Below are positions 57,301 through 64,000 of a stretch of 64,000 nucleotides of DNA, piece after piece; the first letter of the stretch is position 1; every line of letters starts with the position of its first letter. The stretch is from the NCBI RefSeq assembly GCF_905220365.1, contig NC_061134.1, positions 8,819,001 to 8,883,000 of the forward strand. Direction: 5' to 3'. The translations under genes and the position numbers were made by a program. The notes under the pieces were generated by a model, which saw only the letters and a program-made list of their open reading frames with translations, was not told the origin of the DNA and ran no database searches. This DNA is from Vanessa cardui. Taxonomy: Eukaryota; Arthropoda; Insecta; Lepidoptera; Nymphalidae.

Positions 57301-58590
57301 TACTGACTAGAAGTAATAATAACAGTTACAAATATTAGTTACTTTAACTGAATAATAATTAGTGAAAAACGATTACGATAAAATTTTCTGTGACTTAGGA
57401 CATGTATAGTATGACCGAAGCACCCAAACTAGTTTGATCGAAAAAGTAATCATGACGTTCACGTATATTTTATGTCATCGAATTTAGATTCCGCACGTGC
57501 TGTCTTCTATCGGTGATCATGGGCCTATCCTGGGTGTTGGAAGTGGTCTCCTGGGCTGCGGGCGCGGGCACGGCAGCTGTGTCTGTATGGTCTATCTTCG
57601 ATCTAATCAACGCATTGCAGGGAGTCGTCATATTCGTCATCTTCGTCCTGCAGCAACCCGTCCGATCTTTTGTTAAGGTATTATTACATTATTGGTAATA
57701 TTGTTTTAATTTACTTGGTGGTAGGGCTTTGTGCAAGCCCGTCTGGGTAGGTACCACCCACTCATCAGTTATTCTACCGCCAAACAACAGTACTCAGTAT
57801 TGTTGTGTTCCGGTTTGAAGGGTGAGTGAGCCAGTGTAACTACAGGCACAAGGGACATAACATCTTAGTTCCCAAGGTTGGTGGCACATTAACGATGTAA
57901 GGAATAGTTAATATTTCTTACAGCGTCATTGTCTATGAGTGATGGTGACCACTTACCAGGACCACTTATCAGGTGGTCCATATGCTCGACCACTAACCTA
58001 TACATAAAAAAAATAATTAAATTGCAATATTTTGTGAATGAATGAAAATCAAATGATGGGAGAATTCCTTGTCCATTCCATATTAAACTTTCGCAAAATA
58101 ATACATAAAGATAAGCTTAGGATATCGATTGGTGTTATCCGTTACTAAATAAGCACTTATTTGAATAATCGTGTTTTTGTGGCATTGTTGTGAGTATGAT
58201 AAAAAAATGATACGAGAATATTAACTATATATACTTTACTTTGACAATGCGCCACCAACCTCCTGGAAACTATGATGTTATGTTTCTTTTTACATTGACT
58301 TAATTACCCTTAGTTATTGGGTGTTACAATATCTTGTTAATGGGCGGTAATCTTTATAGATGGATTTTCACAAGGTCCTGTAAACAAGTAGATTTGACAC
58401 TTTTTGAAATATTTAGCAACTATATTTTACCAAAAACTCATTAAATTCGAATTAATTCAATAAATTTTATTTCCAACAGTTCTCAAAATTATGTGAAACC
58501 TGTAGAAGAAAAAAAGACGGTTCAGAGGTATCAGTGGTAAGTGACAGGAATAGTATCGACTGCGGTTCGGGCCGGAGGGATTACGTTTAG
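54321..58590 (+). CDS. Methuselah-like class-B GPCR, 5'-incomplete, nine exons
   Basis: Exons: 54321-54538, 54750-54976, 55206-55391, 55478-55556, 56030-56211, 56397-56522, 56823-56979, 57488-57677, 58480-58590. All junctions are GT-AG and join in phase into 491 residues plus stop. Exons 1-2 are ectodomain (KCCASG, four N-glycosylation sites, Cys pairs). Exon 3 holds TM1 and TM2 with the family-typical THGKALACHSICLAIAF. Exon 4 is TM3 (FFWLNVMCFDTY). Exon 5 has TM4 and the extracellular KGCWF. Exon 6 is TM5, exon 7 a long third intracellular loop, exon 8 TM6-TM7 (DLINALQGVVIFVIFV), exon 9 the tail. Insect Methuselah receptors act at the cell surface in stress and ageing biology; the ligand of this one is unknown. 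Signal peptide and first ectodomain exon(s) are not found. It could be an Mthl1-type member, but I cannot assign a paralogue. Confidence 0.92.
57083..57295 (+). repeat. LINE 3' end (family G) in a receptor intron
   Basis: Contains aacatgactttgtatttttt, actgagtttcttgccggttc, ttctcggtagaatctacttt, ccgaaccggtggtagcttca, aaaagcctacttgaataaag and a gattttgatttttgatttt tail. It lies in the intron between the loop-3 exon and the TM6-TM7 exon, same strand as the gene. It matches 61.18 kb along its whole length. Confidence 0.85.
57709..58016 (+). repeat. SINE-like repeat B in the last receptor intron
   Basis: A full copy from atttacttggtggtagggct through gtaggtaccacccactcatc, ctaccgccaaacaacagta and aaggttggtggcacatta to cctatacataaaaaaaat. 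It starts 32 bp after the donor of the TM7 exon. Near its 3' end a short accactta-cagg unit is duplicated (about 57949-57974). Confidence 0.92.
58238..58322 (-). repeat. Repeat B fragment, inverted
   Basis: The plus strand reads ttgacaatgcgccaccaacc, tcctggaaactatgatgtta and acattgacttaattaccc, the complement of the repeat B section with ggttggtggcacattg. It lies in the same intron as the full copy, in the opposite orientation. Confidence 0.6.
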
Positions 58591-61180
58591 TGTGTGATTA
58601 CAATGAACTATGGAAATGGACCATTTGTATGGAATAAATCAATGTGAGCGACACCGAGACTGATACCAGTAGCAGTATTATCCATTGGTTGGATTTTAGG
58701 GTACGCCATCAAATGCAGTTTTGGTGTATGGAAATTTTGGGACCCATTTCTTTCATTTTCTTTACAAATGCGATTGTAGTTACTTGATCATTTTAGGATA
58801 CCATTTGTGTGAATTTGTGATTGTGTATTATTATACGTTTAGTTTCAATATCATTCGTATTCCTTGCGGTATGTAAAGTATATTTTTAATGCAAAATCAT
58901 CAAAGAGTTTTAATTTGTATTCACTTACAATTCAATCTGCATTTGATTTTAAGCCGAAATAAAGTCTTACATACGAGAAAAACACATAACAATTCAACTA
59001 AATCAAAATGTTATTCCTGTGATACGCCTTAAATTGTTTATTTGCATATTCACCGTATTCTCACGATTACTTATACTGTTTTCGCAAAGTTCCTCAAGAA
59101 ATGGCCCAGAAGGAGTAAAGTTTGTGATAAAGCGCATTGTTCCTCTGAATAGTAATATGTTTATGAAACAATGCGTGCCAGGTAAATGGACCAAGAGAAT
59201 AATTTGTATTTGTTTCCAGACCAGGTAAGAAAATAACAATGAAAAGGAAATTCCGTTTTATAATAAATTTCCCTCTTATTTAATCCTTTGAAAAAAATCG
59301 CTTTTCTCTTTTAAATTCATTTTATAATATAACAAGTTAAGTACAATGCAGTCTTTGTTTGATATTTGATAGCTTCTCTTAGCGTTTCGTATTCAATTTA
59401 AATGCCTTTTCATGCGCTACATACATATGGTCGTTGATTATCTGAGGCTATTTCTGCTGGCTTTCGTGAGGCCTTCTTAATAATTAAACTCTCATAGAAT
59501 ATATTCGCGATATATTAAATTATTTTCTTAGATGATAATAGTTTACTTATATATCTTATACATTATCGTACGTCTTCACTATTACATTAATAACGTACTT
59601 TTGTTCCTATATCTGTTACTAATTCAACATATGCACAATTAAATAAATTGCTTCGTGAAATAAGTAGCTGAATGTGTTTCGTTGAAGTTACCGATTGTTG
59701 CGTTAGGCCATATATACACTTGGGCGTAACTTCACTATATATAGTATAGCTTAGGTATAACATAATAACATTATGGAAATTTATCTAAGTACCAACATTT
59801 CGATAGGTGAAGATATGAATAAATTACAATACTAATTCGATTGTTCATTAATTAATTAATTCACAAGCGAAATAGTTAATATTTTCTTTAAAATCTCGAT
59901 TATTCAAACAGATGTAGATCGTATAAGTTACGCCTTAGTGGTCAGTGGACCTCACAGCTTGTTGTAACTAATTGTTAATGTTAGTTGTAAGTAAATACAT
60001 ATTTTTATAAATAAGAACCCGTGACCAAGATGTTAATGGTTCTAGTGTATAAGATCAAATGGAGTCCCTTTTGTTTAGATATAGGACTTTATAAGACAAC
60101 TTTAGTGCCATAAAGGTAGGTTATAATAGAAAATGTATGGTGCGATTAATTTCCTTTGTGAGAGCTAGTCATAATACTGTAATTAACGAACGCCGTAAGA
60201 TATATATAGATGTAAAGGTTTTTAATTTATTTTTATTATTAAATTATAATATAATTAGTATTTATATAGGTTTAAATAAACTGAAATTGTGTTATGATTA
60301 ATGATAAATAGTTAATTTAATTGTTTGTTAGCTTCAATAACGAATGTGGTTTCGGTAACTGTTTTTGGTTCATTTTTGCTTATTCATATTTTGTATACAT
60401 ATTCGTTATATTATTTGATGTATATTCGCAGACTATTGTTTTGTATATTTACGCATTAACAAATCTATTTTACGTACTAATATAATTTTATTTTATATTT
60501 TATTATACTGTTCTATATTAAGTACTAAACATAATTGGTGTAGCTGTTTTTATGTATAATTTTCATTAGATTTCATTTATACACGTGTAAAGTATAATCT
60601 TTTATGGCTTCTCAAATCTTTGGCATTCAAATAAATCCAAAGAATTATTTCGTTGATAATTTTATTTAATAATATCATTATATCATATTTAACATTTATT
60701 GGAATAAAATTAAAGAAGGCTCCACGACAATAATTAGATTTGTAACTTCGTGAACCATTGTGAATTTATTTTAGTATTTCATTAATTGAACAAAATTCAT
60801 TATTTATTGTGAATAATATCGAATATATTACTTTGTCGTTCTATTACGTGTCACTGTATACAAACTATGTGTGAATTTATGTTTTATATAAGTGGAAATA
60901 TAAATGTGTACCTATGTAATATAGCATTGTTAAATGTTGCGGAATTTTTAAGTGAAATGACGATTTAAAATGATGTATATTTGTCTATTTTGCAAAACAT
61001 GACGTTAAATAAAGAAGCTTTATAATAAACACAATGACTTTAATTGTATACCTCCTTTTTCAAATTAAGTATATATAAATTAAGGTCCTTAATATATTAT
61101 TGATTTTATTTATTTGTTCTTGATTTTATAGATGATAAATAAGCGTGGAGTTAATACCTGTTGACTTCCAAGCAGGATAT
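58591..61180 (+). other. Receptor 3' flank or 3' untranslated region
   Basis: AT-rich sequence after the receptor stop. AATAAA signals occur at 58633-58638, 58958-58963 and 61008-61013; which one is used cannot be decided here. A possible alternative last exon (59090-59152) is described in the findings. No other gene was recognised. Confidence 0.4.
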
Positions 61181-61393
61181 ATTAATTTAAATAATTTTAT
61201 TTAATTAACATGACTTTGTATTTTTCAAATGTTAAAAAAGAGTAACTACTGAGTTTCTTGCCGGTTCTTTTCGGTAGAATCTACTTTCAGAAACGGCGGT
61301 AGCTTCACTTAATTGTGAATGTAAATGATGATTCAAAAGTGCTTGTAAAAGCCTACTTGAAAGTTTATTTTGATTTGATTTGATTTGATTATA
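61181..61393 (+). repeat. LINE 3' end (family G)
   Basis: Matches 57083-57295 box by box: aacatgactttgtatttttc, actgagtttcttgccggttc, ttttcggtagaatctacttt, ggcggtagcttcacttaatt and aaaagcctacttgaaagttt, with a ttgatttgatttgatt tail. The 66-codon minus frame across it is an artefact. Confidence 0.85.
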
Positions 61394-63351
61394 CTCATTA
61401 CTTACAGAGGTAAAAATATTTTTTAAATACAAAGGAGTTTATACTTCAATGTAAGTATTGACCTATTTTTTACGAGAAGAACGTCTTTCTAGTTAAAATA
61501 TTATGCCGAGTATGCGAACGTTTCATGGAGCGAGTGTTTTGCTGAGTAATTAAAATTTTCAAATTAGTGGAACTTTATTATGGAGACTCAGGAACACGAT
61601 AACAACCTAGAATAATATTCCAATAACAGATAATGTCAAACGCTAGCAACAGACATATATCTATATAAATATCTATTTTATCTTAGCTCAGTAAAGTAAA
61701 CAAAACAGATTATCTTTTATAAATAAATACAAGGGAGTTTCATTATTTGGAACCAAATCTGGTTATAGAATTCGATTAGGTATAGTTCTTATAAATATGT
61801 ATTGTCATTAGATCTGAAATGATATGTCATATTTAAACTCCGTAGGATAAGAATAAGTGGTTAAAATGTCTCAATTAATTTAGTTTCACGAAAAAAAAAA
61901 TATAATCGAAGGTCACACACTTATAAACATAATCATAATGTTTGTGTTGTATGTCAAAGAAAAGCAAAAAGAAATTATAGAAAAAATTGAACATGATCGA
62001 AAATTTAATTTAATAAATTAGTTGAAAACAATTAATTATTTTATAATTTAATAACTTGTCTTAAGATATGTTGTCGTTTTAAATAAATATTAAAATAATT
62101 ATTCACTGAGAAGAGATTTGCAAGACACACGAGTTACGTTGGGTGCTTAATATGTATCAAAATAGGGCGATCTTGAATTTACATATGGTTATTTATGTAA
62201 GGTTATCCCTATTACTACGTTGATATTTCATAGAGAAATTGAAAGTTGAATGAGACAAAAATATATTATTATGTAACAAAAATATATGTTTATTCAAGTA
62301 GTACCCCAGTGACTAACTTGATACTTATGCACTGAATTTGAATTTTGCTCACATGCTACAAAAATACTTTGATTCATATAGGAGCAATGTATGTATGAAA
62401 TATAAAATTTCAAATCACTGTCGAAGTCAGAAATGATAAGAGCTGCTAGAATAAGTTTAAGATAAAGTTTGGGCATATCTGATGAACCAAACGTTTCAAA
62501 AATAAGGATATGCTGGAATCATTGAGATATTATATTAAACTTGTTAATTCGCATACAATAAAAGTAAAAAGTAGCAGTTGAACTAAAATATCAGTACGGG
62601 GGTTACTTAAATGCTGTATGTTGTTCGAATTTTAATAATAAATTTTGCCGTGAAATTCAAATATAAAATTAATATTTTATTTATTAACAGATATTCTAAA
62701 ATGAAGGACTGGCTGTTTTTATGATCAACACTTTGTTTGTTAACAACGAAATTAAATGAAAGTTCTAATTTGGTTGAAAGCCGACTCAAATTTATATTAG
62801 ACGACTCACATCGCTGTGATTGTGTTGTTCATCGACTAAAATTAATTGATCACATATAAGCTTAATTCTCTAAATATTCAAATATAAGGTTCGTTCTTAG
62901 CCTTAAAGCGGGCAAATACAATATATTTGCGCCTTTTGGGAGTAAGAACGACATTAAAAGTCAGTAAGCAGAATTTTTAACAATTTTATTTCGTTATCAA
63001 GTCGATAGTAATCAAATAGATGCAAGTAGGAATATTACCAAATAAATTCGTAAAATTTTCACATTTTTAGAAATACGCCCTGTGATAATGCACCTCTGGA
63101 CGTCTGCCTAATGGACTTTTTACCTTTGTAGGATGATTTTGATCTACAGTCTCAGAGGCAAACATACGCAAATAGATTTTTGTTTGCTTGTTTTAGCTTC
63201 AGATATTTGTAGAGCTGTAATAAAATACAAAACGAATAATTAACATCGAACGCTACAAATGAATAGTCCGAACCATTTTGTTAAAATAATTTCATCCTGA
63301 TTCTATTTTAAATATATTGCATTGTACATATACTTAAGAGAATGTCTATAT
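61394..63351. other. AT-rich non-coding stretch
   Basis: No gene, RNA or bounded repeat was recognised. Confidence 0.4.
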
Positions 63352-63415
63352 TGATATTATAAATGCGAAATTATCTCTATCTGTCTATCCGTGTTTCTAT
63401 TTTAATACCTAAAGT
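63352..63415 (-). repeat. LINE 3'-terminal scrap
   Basis: The plus strand has gatattataaatgcgaaatt and atctctatctgtctatccgt, the inverted end of the fragment type seen at 10.6 and 48.45 kb. Confidence 0.4.
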
Positions 63416-63424
63416 ATAGAATCG

Positions 63425-63490
63425 ATTAAAATAAAATTCAGAAAGCGAGTTGAACTCATTAAAATAAAACTCAGAAAGCGAGTTGAAATC
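63425..63490. repeat. 33-bp unit, tandemly duplicated
   Basis: Units 63425-63457 and 63458-63490 share attaaaataaaa, tcagaaagcgagttgaa and a final tc, differing at two positions by eye. A recent local duplication. Confidence 0.85.
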
Positions 63491-63589
63491 GATTTTTTTT
63501 TCGAATTAAGTTTTCGCTGTATTTGTGGTGATAAATAATTATTTTTCGATAATTTTAAAAACCATTTTTTGGATTATCAATATACATCT

Positions 63590-63720
63590 CTCCACCAATT
63601 TTCGTAACAATCGGTGCAGAAAAGGTAGAGAACGAACCAGGATAGACAGACGGACAGACAGACGGATAGACATGACGAAACTATAAGGGTTCCTAGTAGA
63701 CTACGGAACCCTAAAAATGT
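63590..63720 (-). repeat. Dispersed repeat end with cagacagacgg run
   Basis: Contains accaattttcgtaacaatcg, agacagacggacagacagac and ctacggaaccctaaaaa. I know the last box as a frequent lepidopteran repeat end; it also appears as acggaaccctaaaaatg near 36.38 kb. The 71-codon minus frame here is an artefact. Confidence 0.5.
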
Positions 63721-64000
63721 TGGTGTCAGAAGTGTTACCTTCATTGCAAAATTACACTTAAGGCGTACCTGAATATGATGGTTTGCGCTCATCGTATCCT
63801 AAGTGTTTCATCACAACATATAATTCATTTCTACTATTTTTTTTATAATTTCTATGTGTAGATAATATAAATTATAAAACTAGTTAAAAATACTATGCTA
63901 CCAAATTCTTTGGATGAAATTCATTTTTTAAATTTTTTTAGTACAGTATTTTTAAGATGCGTTTATATTCAACCTGTATGTCAAACCCAATGATATTCAT

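Noticed and set aside
59019..59228. 69-codon plus frame ending near a gtaag donor
   Set aside because: It starts in AT-rich DNA, has no recognisable domain, and the better reading of this spot is the short alternative exon in another frame.
1..64000. CRISPR arrays, operons, Shine-Dalgarno sites, prokaryotic terminators
   Set aside because: The sequence is clearly animal nuclear DNA with spliced exons; no regularly spaced repeat array was seen.

Overview
This window is AT-rich, intron-bearing DNA from a moth or butterfly. Two things point there. First, it carries several dispersed repeats I recognise from lepidopteran genomes: a tRNA-headed SINE resembling the family called Metulj in nymphalid butterflies, a second SINE-like repeat ending in ccataaaaaaa, and many short non-LTR retrotransposon 3' ends. 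Second, its one clear host gene is an insect-specific type, a Methuselah-like receptor. The family names are from memory and were not searched.

Layout. From 1 to about 26 kb there is no host gene I can defend. The stretch is AT-rich non-coding DNA with decayed SINE and LINE fragments, a (TAG)n microsatellite (10.72 kb), two foldback elements with long inverted arms (12.05-12.42 kb and 25.44-26.03 kb), and two related GC-rich blocks (17.0 and 18.1 kb). From 26.8 to about 31.3 kb, on the minus strand, lies a near-complete non-LTR retrotransposon. It has an intact ORF1 (PHD finger, coiled coil, RNA-binding C-terminal part), an intact ORF2 (endonuclease plus reverse transcriptase), and a small hydrophobic ORF that exactly bridges them. 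From 31.3 to 54.3 kb there are more decayed repeats and long AT-rich non-coding stretches, part of which may be intron of the next gene.

From 54,321 to 58,590 on the plus strand are nine exons of a Methuselah-like class-B G-protein-coupled receptor. They cover the membrane-proximal ectodomain, seven membrane segments, a long third intracellular loop and the C-terminal tail, 491 residues joined in phase by GT-AG introns. The signal peptide and the first ectodomain exon(s) were not found and are probably upstream, across a long intron. Three repeat copies sit in its last two introns. The rest, to 64 kb, is 3'-flanking sequence and repeats.

The most unusual feature is the retrotransposon's third open frame. 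It overlaps the end of ORF1 by 22 nt and stops one base before the ORF2 ATG (TAATATG). All exon boundaries and repeat limits were read by eye. Repeat edges are approximate, often to tens of bases.
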